Positions 42,791 through 50,241 are shown, counted from the stretch's first letter. The stretch is 64,000 bases of DNA from Chromatiales bacterium (GCA_003251535.1 QKFD01000118.1:1-64000), one strand, 5' to 3'. The notes: generated by a model from the sequence alone, not told the origin. Translations and numbers: made by a program.

Positions 42791-44038
42791 ATGTGCCCCA
42801 AGCGAGTAGAACCCCTCACCGATACCGCCGCCCGTAATGCCAAGACGACCACCAAGCCGATCAAGCTGTTCGACGGCGGCGGGTTGTACCTGGAAGTCTC
42901 CCCCACCGGTTCAAAGCTCTGGCGCCTCAAGTACCGGCACTTGGGGGCAGAGCGGCGCATCTCGTTGGGGGCATACCCGAATGTCGGCTTGAAGGAGGCC
43001 CGGGCGAAACGTGACGAGGCCAAGGCGCTGGTGGCCGCGGGGCAAGACCCGTCCGACGCCAAGCGCCAGGAGAAGGTGAGGGCGGCGGCGCTGGCGGCCG
43101 ACTCCTTCGAGGCAGTGGCCCGTGAGTGGTTCGACCGGCACCTATCCACCAAGGCGGCGGGTCACCGGGACAAGATCATCAAGCGGATGGAGCGGGACGT
43201 ATTCCCCTACCTGGGCCGCCGCCCCGTGAGCGCCATCACCGCCCCGGAGATCCTGGCCGTGGTGCGGCGCATCGAAAGCCGGGGCACCCTGGAGACCGCC
43301 CACCGGGCACAGCAGAACATCGGCCAGATCATCCGGTACGCGATCGCCACCGGCCGCGCCGAGAGCGATCCGACGCCCTCCCTACGGGGCGCACTCCCCC
43401 CGACCAAGGGTGGCCACATGGCCGCGCCGGCAGATGATCCGAAAGCCGTGGGTGGGATGCTCCGCGCCTTCGATGCCTTCAAAGGCGGGCCAGTGGTCCG
43501 GGTGGCGCTGCTCCTGCTCCCCTATCTCTTCTGTCGCCCTGGCGAGCTGCGCACCATGCGATGGGAGCAGATCGACTTCCAGGCCGCCGAGTGGCGCTAC
43601 ACCACCAGCAAGACCAACTCCGATCATGTGGTCCCCCTCAGTCACCAAGCTGTCGCCCTCCTGCGCGACCTGGAGCCCCTGACCGGGCATCTGCCGGGGG
43701 GATGGGTCTTCCCCGGCGGGCGCTCTCCCCTGCGCCCGATGAGCGAGGCCGCCATCAATGCCGCCTATCGCCGCCTGGGCATCGACACGAAGACCGAACT
43801 GACCGGCCACGGCTGGCGGGCAGTCGCCCGGACCATGCTGCATGAGCGGCTGAAGTTCCCCGTGGAAGTCATTGAGCACCAGCTCGCCCACGCCGTTCCC
43901 GATGCCCTGGGCCGTGCCTACAACCGGACCCGCTTCCTTGAGGAGCGGAAGGCGATGATGCAGGCCTGGGCCGATTATCTGGACCGGCAGAAGGCGGGGG
44001 CGACGGTGGTGGAGTTGTCGAAGGTGCGGAAGGGGTGA
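42791..44038 (+). CDS. Tyrosine recombinase (P4-type integrase, DUF4102)
   Basis: A 415-residue site-specific integrase. The N-terminal DUF4102 arm-binding domain (FDGGGLYLEVSPTGSKLWRLKY, LGAYPNVGLKEARAKRDEA in parts) is followed by a core-binding domain and the catalytic domain: R249 in RPGELR, K274 in TTSKTN, H340 and R343 in HGWR, H367 in QLAH and Y377 in AYNRT. All six catalytic positions are present, so it should be active. I chose ATG 42791, preceded by AGGAAGGA, over the frame start at 42728. It points away from the tRNA, with the presumed att site at its 5' side. Confidence 0.93.
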   Translation: MCPKRVEPLTDTAARNAKTTTKPIKLFDGGGLYLEVSPTGSKLWRLKYRHLGAERRISLGAYPNVGLKEARAKRDEAKALVAAGQDPSDAKRQEKVRAAALAADSFEAVAREWFDRHLSTKAAGHRDKIIKRMERDVFPYLGRRPVSAITAPEILAVVRRIESRGTLETAHRAQQNIGQIIRYAIATGRAESDPTPSLRGALPPTKGGHMAAPADDPKAVGGMLRAFDAFKGGPVVRVALLLLPYLFCRPGELRTMRWEQIDFQAAEWRYTTSKTNSDHVVPLSHQAVALLRDLEPLTGHLPGGWVFPGGRSPLRPMSEAAINAAYRRLGIDTKTELTGHGWRAVARTMLHERLKFPVEVIEHQLAHAVPDALGRAYNRTRFLEERKAMMQAWADYLDRQKAGATVVELSKVRKG

Positions 44039-44643
44039 AAAAACAAACCAAGCGCAAAGAATTTGCCATGAAAACGAATCGACTTATCTACATGGGCGGG
44101 GTTCTCGTTGAATTACGTGACGATTTGGTTTGCAAGTTGTTAGAGCCACATTTCAACCCTGTAAGCCGCGAAGAAATATCAGAGCTGGTTCGCTCCGCAC
44201 CGACCAACCCGGACGGCACCCGTGATTGGTCTGCGGTATCAGCCGCATACCGTAGGGACCTCGTTTATCAAGCGAGCAGGAATAGAGCGCGGGCGAACTA
44301 CTTGAATGCGATCATTTCGGACATGGCGACGCGGGGCCTGCCATTGCCTTCAGAATACTCGCGTTGGTTAGCCGTTTACCTGCATAACTCTGAACCGACA
44401 TTCATTCCGAAGGCGAAAGGTCGCCCGAAAAATGATTCGCTGGATATGTGGGACAAGATATTTTCTCTTGCTCATGAGCTGGCCAAATGCAAAAAGAACG
44501 GAATAACCGGCATTGAACCAGCGCTACACGAAGCTGCAACCCACTTATTCATGAGCTTCGAAAGCACGAAGGCGCTTTACTATTCGCCTGAATACCAGGA
44601 GCTTGAGAAAGTGGGCGCATTCAAAGATGTTGATTTGCTTTAG
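44035..44643 (+). CDS. Unknown protein, AT-richer island cargo
   Basis: A 202-residue cytosolic protein with no recognised family. Segments such as LLEPHFNPVSREEISELVRSAP, WSAVSAAYRRDLVYQASRNRARANY and DKIFSLAHELAKCKKNGITGIEPALHEAA suggest an all-helical fold. Its base composition is clearly richer in A/T than the integrase before and the genes after it, which suggests a separate origin inside the island. The GTG at 44035 overlaps the integrase stop (GTGA); ATG 44068 (MKTNRLIYMGG) is the other start. Position right after the integrase is a common cargo slot. Function unknown. Confidence 0.6.
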   Translation: MKKQTKRKEFAMKTNRLIYMGGVLVELRDDLVCKLLEPHFNPVSREEISELVRSAPTNPDGTRDWSAVSAAYRRDLVYQASRNRARANYLNAIISDMATRGLPLPSEYSRWLAVYLHNSEPTFIPKAKGRPKNDSLDMWDKIFSLAHELAKCKKNGITGIEPALHEAATHLFMSFESTKALYYSPEYQELEKVGAFKDVDLL

Positions 44644-44719
44644 TTATTTTAAGGAAAAACTTATTTAGAAAGAACAGCCGGACATAGATTTATATATTCG
44701 CAGTCGTCCATCAATAACC

Positions 44720-44742
44720 GGGCGGCTCCATTGAAGCCGCCC
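44720..44742 (+). terminator. Hairpin in the leader of the alpA-like gene
   Basis: GGGCGGCT (44720-44727) pairs with AGCCGCCC (44735-44742) around a 7-base loop. It ends 17 bases before the ATG at 44760, in an AT-rich leader. It has no T-run, so it may affect translation or end the upstream transcript. Confidence 0.4.
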
Positions 44743-44759
44743 CCAACTGAGAGGCGGCT

Positions 44760-45140
44760 ATGCAAATCCAGCAATACCCCGCAGTACCCCTTCACGCTGC
44801 AAACATCCAATCCGATCCCAAGGCGCTTATCGATCTGCCCATCGTCTCGGGCTTGGTCGGAATGAAGCGGTCGAAGCTGTACGACCTCATCAACCCGGAA
44901 TCCCCAAACCATGACCATGAGTTCCCGAAGCCCATCAAACTTGGGCCGCTTACTCGATGGGTGCGTGGTGAGGTTGACGCATGGATTGCGTCCCAAATCG
45001 CCAAGCGTGATGCCGCACTGAGCGCCGAGCGGGAAAGCCGTGGCACGCACCAGGCAGAGGGAGTACCCGCAGCACCGCAGCCGCCGCGCCGTGGCCGGGG
45101 GCGTCCGCGCAAGCACCCGCGCCCTGTGGTTGGCGTCTGA
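44760..45140 (+). CDS. AlpA-family DNA-binding regulator with AT-hook-like tail
   Basis: A 126-residue protein. The core, IDLPIVSGLVGMKRSKLYDLI followed by FPKPIKLGPLTRWVRGEVDAWI, is the MerR-like winged helix of AlpA/Cox-type regulators, which control integrase genes or act as excisionase in P4-like islands. The C-terminal part is proline- and arginine-rich with RRGRGRPRKHPR, an AT-hook-like element that binds the minor groove. AT-hook addition is unusual for the short AlpA family. ATG 44760 has GAGAGG upstream. Confidence 0.85.
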   Translation: MQIQQYPAVPLHAANIQSDPKALIDLPIVSGLVGMKRSKLYDLINPESPNHDHEFPKPIKLGPLTRWVRGEVDAWIASQIAKRDAALSAERESRGTHQAEGVPAAPQPPRRGRGRPRKHPRPVVGV

Positions 45141-45158
45141 AGCGGGAGGCGCGGGGAA

Positions 45159-45353
45159 ATGAGCCACAAACAAAAGCGCCCGACACGGGAGGCAACCGGG
45201 CCGGGCGCGATGAAGAAACATTGCGAACTGCTCGGCCAACTCTACAGCAACGCCAGCGCCACCGGCAAACCCACCGTTCTCACTCCCGCCGATCCGATTG
45301 GCGACGATGTTCGCTCCGTGAGCAGGCCGAAGGCGGGAGGTGCGCATGGGTAA
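45159..45353 (+). CDS. Small island ORF of unknown function
   Basis: A 64-residue ORF (MSHKQKRPTREATGPGAMKK at the start) preceded by GGGAGGCGCGGGGAA, with its end overlapping the next ORF by 8 bases. Basic N terminus, no recognised domain. Its position between AlpA and the HTH-like ORF and the tight overlap support it as real. Confidence 0.5.
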   Translation: MSHKQKRPTREATGPGAMKKHCELLGQLYSNASATGKPTVLTPADPIGDDVRSVSRPKAGGAHG

Positions 45354-45585
45354 CAGCAGCTCCGCGCAACGCGCCCGCCTCCTGGCTGAACTTCGCAACC
45401 GGACCGAAGGTATCACCATGCTCGAAGCCCACAAACTCGGCATCCTTCGCGTCGGCGCACGCATTTTTGAGCTGCGCAGGCGAGGCTTTAGGATTGCCAC
45501 CCATTGGTGCGTCGATCACGACAGCGAAGGCCGGCCGCATCGAGTCGCCCGTTACATACTGCTGGCAGGGGGGCCGCAAGAATGA
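45346..45585 (+). CDS. Phage-type helix-turn-helix small protein
   Basis: A 79-residue protein. RARLLAELRNRTEGITMLEAHKLGILRVGARIFELRRRGFRIATHW (in parts) is the winged helix-turn-helix found in many phage and satellite genomes (helix-turn-helix domain, short form); the end HRVARYILLAGG forms the wing. I start at ATG 45346 (MGNSSSAQ), with GGGAGG at 4-8 nt. The stop overlaps the next ATG (ATGA). Role probably regulatory. Confidence 0.7.
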   Translation: MGNSSSAQRARLLAELRNRTEGITMLEAHKLGILRVGARIFELRRRGFRIATHWCVDHDSEGRPHRVARYILLAGGPQE

Positions 45586-46160
45586 GCGCCCCCGCCTATG
45601 CCGAAGTGCGTGCCGTCGCCTGCGGGCGGTGGCCTGAAATCCTCTCCGCCCTTGGCGTGCCTGCTGAGACGCTGCGCAATCGCTTCGGCCCCTGCCCGGG
45701 TTGCGGCGGGAAAGACCGCTTCCGATTCGATGACCGGGACGGTAGAGGCACTTGGATCTGTGGCGGCGGTGGAGATCTGCAATCGGGCGACGGCTTCGAC
45801 CTGCTCGCCCACGTCCACGGCTGGAGTAAGGGCGAATCGCTGCGCCAAGTGGCCGACCGCCTTGGAGTGAAGGGCACCGATGATCGGGCCGCTCGCCGTG
45901 ATCGTCGCCAGCAGGCACAAGCCCATCGGCGCAGCTACTTGGAGAGCGCCTTCTATTCCGAGCTGCTGATCATCGTGATCGGGATCTCCTCCCGCCTCTC
46001 CGACCGCGAGAAGGCCGCAGACCGCGCCTACATGGCTGCACACCCGGAGTTCCGGCCGATGCCGGATGAACCGTTTGATCGCGAGATCGAAGCGGTTCAG
46101 CGCCTCTTGAAGCTGATCCCGCTCCTCTACCAGAACCAGGGGGCGAGCCATGCAGCATGA
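45582..46160 (+). CDS. Primase-type zinc-finger protein
   Basis: A 192-residue protein. The N-terminal 85 residues match the zinc-binding domain of P4-alpha-type and DnaG primases: RFGPCPGCGGKDRFRFDD, a CxxC knuckle, then GTWICGGG, and GDGFDLLAHVHGWSKGESLRQVADRLG. There is no TOPRIM or AEP catalytic part; the rest (about 100-192) is helical and unknown. It may be a primase accessory split from a catalytic partner, with the RepA-like ATPase gene (overlapping at 46150) as the likely partner. Start ATG 45582 overlaps the previous stop. Confidence 0.8.
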   Translation: MSAPAYAEVRAVACGRWPEILSALGVPAETLRNRFGPCPGCGGKDRFRFDDRDGRGTWICGGGGDLQSGDGFDLLAHVHGWSKGESLRQVADRLGVKGTDDRAARRDRRQQAQAHRRSYLESAFYSELLIIVIGISSRLSDREKAADRAYMAAHPEFRPMPDEPFDREIEAVQRLLKLIPLLYQNQGASHAA

Positions 46161-47547
46161 AACCTCCTTCGAGCGGAAGATCCGCAAGGCCGACGAGACG
46201 AAAGATCGGATCTTGGCGGAGATCGACGCTATGCCGCTCCCCGCCCACTCGAAGCCCGTGCAGCGTGGCCCGCGTGACGGCGATGTCGAGGCCGCCACCC
46301 CGATCCGAGAGGGCGATGGCGAAGAGCCGCCAGCGCCGAAGCTCATCCCCGTGGACTTGTCCGATCTGTCGATCGCCACACCGCCCCGGTATGTGCTGGA
46401 GCCAGTGATCCCCCGCGGTCACGTCACGCTGCTGGGCGGGCATGGCGGGACCGGGAAGTCCACGGCTGGGCTCATTGCTTTTGCCCATGTGGCTTGTGGT
46501 AAGCCGCTGTGGGGGCTTCCTGCCGTCCAGGGGAAATGCCTCTTTGTTTCACTGGAGGACAGCGGAAGCCTGTGCCGCTGGCGGCTGCGGCGCATTGTGG
46601 ACGCCTACCGGCTCGACATGCGGACGGTCATGGAGAACCTGCGCATTGTGGACGGCAGCGAATCGGATGCCGCTCTCGCCTTCGAGCACGCCGATCATGG
46701 GGTGCGCCGACTCATGCCGACGAACTCCATGCAGGAGCTGCGCGAGCTGTCCAAGGGATGCAGCATGGTGGTGATCGACAACGCGAGCGACGGCTACGAC
46801 GCCAACGAGAATGACCGCCGCATGGTGCGTTCCTTCTTCCGGCTCCTGGCGCAGATCGCCCGCGATCTGGATCTGGCCGTGGTGCTCCTCGCCCACATCG
46901 ACAAATCGGCGGCCCGACTCGGCAGTGGCGGGAACACCTACTCGGGTTCCACTGCATGGCACAACTCCGCCCGCTCCCGGCTTGCCCTCATCGAGACCGA
47001 CCGAGGGATCGAACTTCGCCACGAGAAGAACAACCTGGGCAAGAAGATCGGCCCTATCTCGCTGACCAGAGATCCCCATGGGGTGCTGGTGCTCGCCCAT
47101 GCCGCCGAGGAGCCGTCCACGGAGGCAGACACCAAGGAGGCGGACGCCCAAGCCGTCTTGAGTGCCATCCGGGCGGCAATATCGGCAGGGGCGGACGTGC
47201 CCACCGCCCGCACCGGGCCGGCCAACACGGCTCAGGTGCTCAGAACCTTTCCCGAACTGCCGAAGGAGCTGCGCAGCAATCCGGGCAAGGATCGCTTCTG
47301 GGATGCCATCGCTCGGCTGCACCGGGAGGGCTTAATCAAGCGGGAGACCTACACCGACCGTCATCGGAACCAACGCGAAAGGTGGGTGCTGCCCACCGGC
47401 TGCGTTCGTTCGTTAATCCCCCCCATACCCCCCCTGCGAACTAACGCACGCACTGGGGTGCGCGTTAGTCCTCAGGGGATGAGTGAGTTATCGGGAACCA
47501 ACGAAACCAACGAAACCGACGCAGAACCGGAGGACGGGACCCTATGA
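46150..47547 (+). CDS. RepA-like AAA ATPase (replicative helicase type)
   Basis: A 465-residue P-loop ATPase of the RecA/RepA type (AAA_25). Walker A is LLGGHGGTGKSTAGLI at about 95-110, followed by GKCLFVSLEDSG, and the Walker B-like strand SMVVIDNASDGYDANEND with downstream LAVVLLAHIDKSA and SGSTAWHNSARSRLAL. These are the usual motifs of the hexameric RepA helicase of RSF1010-type plasmids and satellites. The C-terminal 110 residues hold a winged helix-like segment (WDAIARLHREGLIKRETYTD). It should unwind DNA at the element's origin. No origin repeat was recognised. Confidence 0.88.
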   Translation: MQHETSFERKIRKADETKDRILAEIDAMPLPAHSKPVQRGPRDGDVEAATPIREGDGEEPPAPKLIPVDLSDLSIATPPRYVLEPVIPRGHVTLLGGHGGTGKSTAGLIAFAHVACGKPLWGLPAVQGKCLFVSLEDSGSLCRWRLRRIVDAYRLDMRTVMENLRIVDGSESDAALAFEHADHGVRRLMPTNSMQELRELSKGCSMVVIDNASDGYDANENDRRMVRSFFRLLAQIARDLDLAVVLLAHIDKSAARLGSGGNTYSGSTAWHNSARSRLALIETDRGIELRHEKNNLGKKIGPISLTRDPHGVLVLAHAAEEPSTEADTKEADAQAVLSAIRAAISAGADVPTARTGPANTAQVLRTFPELPKELRSNPGKDRFWDAIARLHREGLIKRETYTDRHRNQRERWVLPTGCVRSLIPPIPPLRTNARTGVRVSPQGMSELSGTNETNETDAEPEDGTL

Positions 47548-47885
47548 TCCGCTCCCTCCTGGACCGCGCCAGAGCCGCCGGCGTCCGCCTGTGGGTGGAA
47601 GGCGGCAAGCTCCGCTACCGCACCAGTGCCGGCCCCCTGGCTGCCGACCTGCGGGAACAGCTCACCGCCCACCGTGAAGAGCTGATCCACCACCTGAGCA
47701 CCGAGGCCACCACGGCAAACGTTCATCGCCCTGTAGTCCGCTTCCGGCTCATCCAGGGGCAGGGCCGAGGTACCGCAATCTCTGCGGAGGGCGAGACCCT
47801 GCCCGAGCTGCTGGCAGGCCTGCGCGACCGCTACCGAAACCGGCTCGCGTCCGTCTTCCATGGCGATCGGGAGATTCACCGATGA
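47544..47885 (+). CDS. TubC N-terminal docking-domain-like small protein
   Basis: A 113-residue ORF. Residues 1-50 (LLDRARAAGVRLWVEGGKLRYRT, then GPLAADLREQLTAHREELIHHL) match the TubC_N docking domain, a helix-strand-helix known from NRPS/PKS assembly lines. Here it stands alone in a mobile element with no megasynthase nearby. The last 55 residues (VVRFRLIQGQGRGTAISAEGETLPELLAGLRDRY) form a separate unknown part. Its ATG overlaps the ATPase stop and its stop overlaps the next ATG, so it is in the operon core. The fold could be used as a protein-docking module between replication proteins. Confidence 0.7.
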   Translation: MIRSLLDRARAAGVRLWVEGGKLRYRTSAGPLAADLREQLTAHREELIHHLSTEATTANVHRPVVRFRLIQGQGRGTAISAEGETLPELLAGLRDRYRNRLASVFHGDREIHR

Positions 47886-48124
47886 CCGCCGACGAGGAGA
47901 AACAGATCCGCCACTGGCTGAGGCGCATCGGCGAAACAAACCCGGAAGCGGTGGCCGAGGTGCTGAATCGCTGCCGCGAGAACGGCAATGCGCGGCTGTG
48001 GTGTCTGACGCAGGCCGCCACGGCCGCCGAGGTAGGCATCCCCGCCGCGAACCGTGCGCGCCAGGTCCTACGCGGTCTCTCTCGCCGGGTCCCACTGCCG
48101 CGCCATGCGAACGACGACGCCTGA
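47882..48124 (+). CDS. Small helical island protein of unknown function
   Basis: An 80-residue ORF (MTADEEKQIRHWLRRIGETN at the start) with ATGA overlap to the previous gene. The sequence AVAEVLNRCRENGNARLWCLTQAAT looks helical. No family recognised. Tight coupling supports it as real. Confidence 0.55.
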   Translation: MTADEEKQIRHWLRRIGETNPEAVAEVLNRCRENGNARLWCLTQAATAAEVGIPAANRARQVLRGLSRRVPLPRHANDDA

Positions 48125-48146
48125 TGAGCAGGATGAAAGACGAACG

Positions 48147-48563
48147 ATGACGAAGCGAGACGGGAAGGGCCGCTTTCAGCGGGGCACATCGGGCAATCCG
48201 AAAGGGAGACCGCCGGAAGCGGAACGCATTCGGCAGCTGTTGGAGCCGCGACGGGAGGAGTTGATCGCCAAGGCGGTGGATCTCGCACTGAGCGGAGACA
48301 CAACCGCCCTGAGGCTCTGTGTGGACCGTCTGGCGCCCGCACTGAAGCCGGAGGGTAGGACGGTCACCATTCCCGCTCTGGAAGCCGCCGTGACGCTCAC
48401 AGAGCGCGCCAATGCGATCATGCAGGCCATCGCCGCGGGTGCGGTGCCTGTGGAGGTGGGAGAACGTCTATTGGCCGCCCTGGGGCACGTCGCCAAAGTG
48501 GTGGAGATCGATGAACTGGCCGCCCGGGTGGCGGCGCTCGAGCAACGAGAGGAAGACGAATGA
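48147..48563 (+). CDS. DUF5681-type protein
   Basis: A 138-residue protein. KRDGKGRFQRGTSGNPKGRP at the N terminus is the DUF5681 signature (KGqsGNPkGRP), usually found next to phage terminase genes. The helical rest (LLEPRREELIAKAVDLALSGDTTALRLCVDRLAP in parts) is standard. No terminase follows. ATG 48147 has a weak AGGATGAAAG upstream; the longer frame from 48054 overlaps the previous gene. It may be a leftover of a packaging module or serve regulation in satellites. Confidence 0.8.
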   Translation: MTKRDGKGRFQRGTSGNPKGRPPEAERIRQLLEPRREELIAKAVDLALSGDTTALRLCVDRLAPALKPEGRTVTIPALEAAVTLTERANAIMQAIAAGAVPVEVGERLLAALGHVAKVVEIDELAARVAALEQREEDE

Positions 48564-48805
48564 GCATCAAGGCACGAGTGAAGAAGCTGGAGTTGGCCGC
48601 GGCTGCCGGAGGTGGGGGCGGCCCCACGGGTGCGCATGGGTTGGGGCTTGCCTCGCTGCTGAATCAGTCAACGACCGCGAGCAGCCAGACCACCGAACAG
48701 CTGCGACGTTACGTCGAAGAGTGTTGGCGCCAAGGGCGCGGCGCTGGGCTGTCGGGACTGCTGTACGACCATCTCACACAGGATCAGAAAGGGGGCGCCG
48801 CATAG
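48560..48805 (+). CDS. Small phage-like protein of unknown function
   Basis: An 81-residue ORF (MSIKARVKKLELAAAAGGGG at the start) coupled to DUF5681 by an ATGA overlap. The N terminus is basic and coiled; YVEECWRQGRGAGLSGLLYDHLT near the end is helical. No known domain. It is the last gene before the antisense RNA region. Confidence 0.5.
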   Translation: MSIKARVKKLELAAAAGGGGGPTGAHGLGLASLLNQSTTASSQTTEQLRRYVEECWRQGRGAGLSGLLYDHLTQDQKGGAA

Positions 48806-48870
48806 GGGACTGCCTCTTGCAGCGCAGCCCACAGCGCCCTACCATTGGCTCCGTTGCCCTACATGGCAGC

Positions 48871-48883
48871 CGGGATTGGCGTC
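48871..48883 (+). promoter_or_regulatory. seqA-like target site of the P4-type antisense RNA
   Basis: CGGGATTGGCGT (48871-48882) is complementary, with a single bulged A, to ACGCCAACCCG at 49004-49014 inside the C4-like RNA. The 10-base core GATTGGCGTC is repeated at 49033-49042 (seqC-like). In P4 these pairings cause early termination of the immune transcript. Confidence 0.55.
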
Positions 48884-48902
48884 CCGACGGCAAGGCGGAC
48901 AC

Positions 48903-48925
48903 AACCGCCACCGAGCGGTTTTTTT
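48903..48925 (+). terminator. Intrinsic terminator between seqA and the C4-like RNA
   Basis: AACCGC (48903-48908) pairs with GCGGTT (48915-48920), and seven T bases run from 48919 to 48925. It lies about 20 bases after seqA, the place where a P4-type immunity switch ends transcription. Confidence 0.75.
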
Positions 48926-48939
48926 GTGCCCGCAGCATG

Positions 48940-49030
48940 GCAAGCCTACGTCTATGGGCTGGCCGTGTGGGGAGCCTTCGGGCTCGCCGGTACTTGTCCC
49001 GGTACGCCAACCCGCACGGTTCCGCCCGCC
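48940..49030 (+). ncRNA. C4/CI-type antisense immunity RNA (P4-like)
   Basis: A compact structured RNA. An outer 9-bp stem pairs CCGTGTGGG (48963-48971) with CCCGCACGG (49011-49019). Inside is GAGCC-TTCG-GGCTC (48972-48985), a UUCG-capped hairpin, and then a second stem around GTAC/GTAC. The unpaired strand ACGCCAACCC (seqB) matches upstream seqA and downstream seqC. This is the layout of the C4 RNA of phages P1/P7 and the CI RNA of P4. Ends are approximate; processing sites cannot be seen. Confidence 0.7.
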
Positions 49031-49032
49031 CT

Positions 49033-49042
49033 GATTGGCGTC
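49033..49042 (+). promoter_or_regulatory. seqC-like second copy of the antisense target
   Basis: GATTGGCGTC repeats the core of seqA (48874-48883). Its TTGGCGT can pair with ACGCCAA of the C4-like RNA. Placement downstream of the RNA matches seqC in P4. Confidence 0.5.
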
Positions 49043-49081
49043 GGGGTGGCGGTTCACAGACCGCAGACAAGGACCACAGCC

Positions 49082-49405
49082 ATGCACGATCACACCGAAG
49101 ATCCGTCCGCTCCGTCACTTCCCCTCAACGCATTCCCCCGCACATTCCCCGCCGTCGGCCTTTGGGTTGATGGCTACAACCTCGCCCAGCTCCGCGAAGC
49201 CGTCACCGCCGCCGCTGGCATCGCCCGCCTTGGCGCTGAATTGGAGGAGCTGGCAATAGACGCGACCGGCGAGAGAGGCCGAGACCTGCGCGCAGTCGTC
49301 GAACGCGGCCGCTTCCCCCTGTTCAACGCCCTGGAGGCGCTGGCGTTCCACGCTGGCGAGCTGGCGGAGAAGATCGCAGAGCGCGATGAAAGGGGTGCGA
49401 AATGA
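49082..49405 (+). CDS. Small island protein of unknown function
   Basis: A 107-residue protein. I use ATG 49082 (MHDHTEDPSAPS) because AAGGA precedes it and because the frame further upstream runs through the structured RNA. The body (AVGLWVDGYNLAQLREAVTAAAGIARLGAELEELA in parts) is helical, with LFNALEALAFHAGELAEKIAE at the end. No family recognised. Stop overlaps the next ATG. Confidence 0.55.
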   Translation: MHDHTEDPSAPSLPLNAFPRTFPAVGLWVDGYNLAQLREAVTAAAGIARLGAELEELAIDATGERGRDLRAVVERGRFPLFNALEALAFHAGELAEKIAERDERGAK

Positions 49406-50241
49406 GCCGCTTCGCCCTGCTCCCCGTCGATGCCATCAGCGATCGCCGCCTGACGCTGGTACAGCTGCGGGTGTTCGCTGCCCTGTGCGTGTTCGCCGGC
49501 CGCGATGGTCGCTGCTGGCCCACCCGTCCCCAGCTCGCCGAGATGGCCGGCGTACCCGAGGCCAAGGTGACCGCAGCCACCACCGCCCTGGCTGCTCTCG
49601 GCTGGCTGGAGAAGACCCCCGGCGCTGGCCGCTCCCGGTCCAGTTACCGGGTTCTCGGTAGGCCAGAGGTACCCGAATCGGTGGCCTCTCATTGGGAAGC
49701 CGCAGAGGTACCCAATTCAGAGACCTCAGAGGCCGCCAAACTGGAGACCGCAGCGACCCCCGAACTGGGGAGGGCAGAGGTGCCCAATTCGGGGACCCAT
49801 AACATCCCAATAAACACCCAAGAAAAACCCCACAACCCCGCATCCGCGTGCGAGGCGCCGAACGGCGTGGTGGTGGACCTCGAAGAACTGAACCCCGAAG
49901 AGCAGGCCGCAGCCGGTCGCCTGCTCGCCGGCATCGAAGAGCACGACAGCGCGGCCCTTGTCGGCGAGCTGAAGGCGCAGATGGCACGGGGCGGGGTGCG
50001 CAACCCGGTTGCCTACCTGCGCCGGATGGTGGACGCCTACCGCCGCGGGAACTTCATGGCCGAGGCGACGCTGTGGAACCGGGCCGAGGAGGCGAAGCGG
50101 GCGGAGCTTGAGGCGGTCAACCGGGTAAACGAAGCCAGGGCGTTGTGGGAGCTGCGGAATGCTCCCGCTGCGCCGGCGGTCGGCCCCCTGGCGAAGCGGC
50201 TGGAGGCCATCCAGGCACGGGCAGAGGGGAGGGCGCACTGA
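49402..50241 (+). CDS. HTH replication/regulation protein with VPxSxT-type repeats
   Basis: A 279-residue protein. Residues about 1-85 are a winged helix (LTLVQLRVFAALCVFA, WPTRPQLAEMAGVPEAKVTAATTALAALGWLEK in parts), as in phage replication protein O and plasmid RepA-like initiators. From 87 to about 135 a low-complexity stretch repeats short units such as EVPESVA, EVPNSET and EVPNSGT. The C-terminal half (LNPEEQAAAGRLLAGI, AYLRRMVDAYRRGNF) is helical and resembles the end of replication initiator proteins. ATG 49402. The stop overlaps the next ATG. Confidence 0.7.
   Translation: MSRFALLPVDAISDRRLTLVQLRVFAALCVFAGRDGRCWPTRPQLAEMAGVPEAKVTAATTALAALGWLEKTPGAGRSRSSYRVLGRPEVPESVASHWEAAEVPNSETSEAAKLETAATPELGRAEVPNSGTHNIPINTQEKPHNPASACEAPNGVVVDLEELNPEEQAAAGRLLAGIEEHDSAALVGELKAQMARGGVRNPVAYLRRMVDAYRRGNFMAEATLWNRAEEAKRAELEAVNRVNEARALWELRNAPAAPAVGPLAKRLEAIQARAEGRAH

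Noticed and set aside
48845-49081. Long upstream extension of the ORF at 49082, running through the antisense RNA region
   Set aside because: The extension crosses a terminator and a structured RNA, has no ribosome binding site, and the ATG at 49082 has one. It may resemble the short ash-type frames of P4 but cannot be supported as protein.
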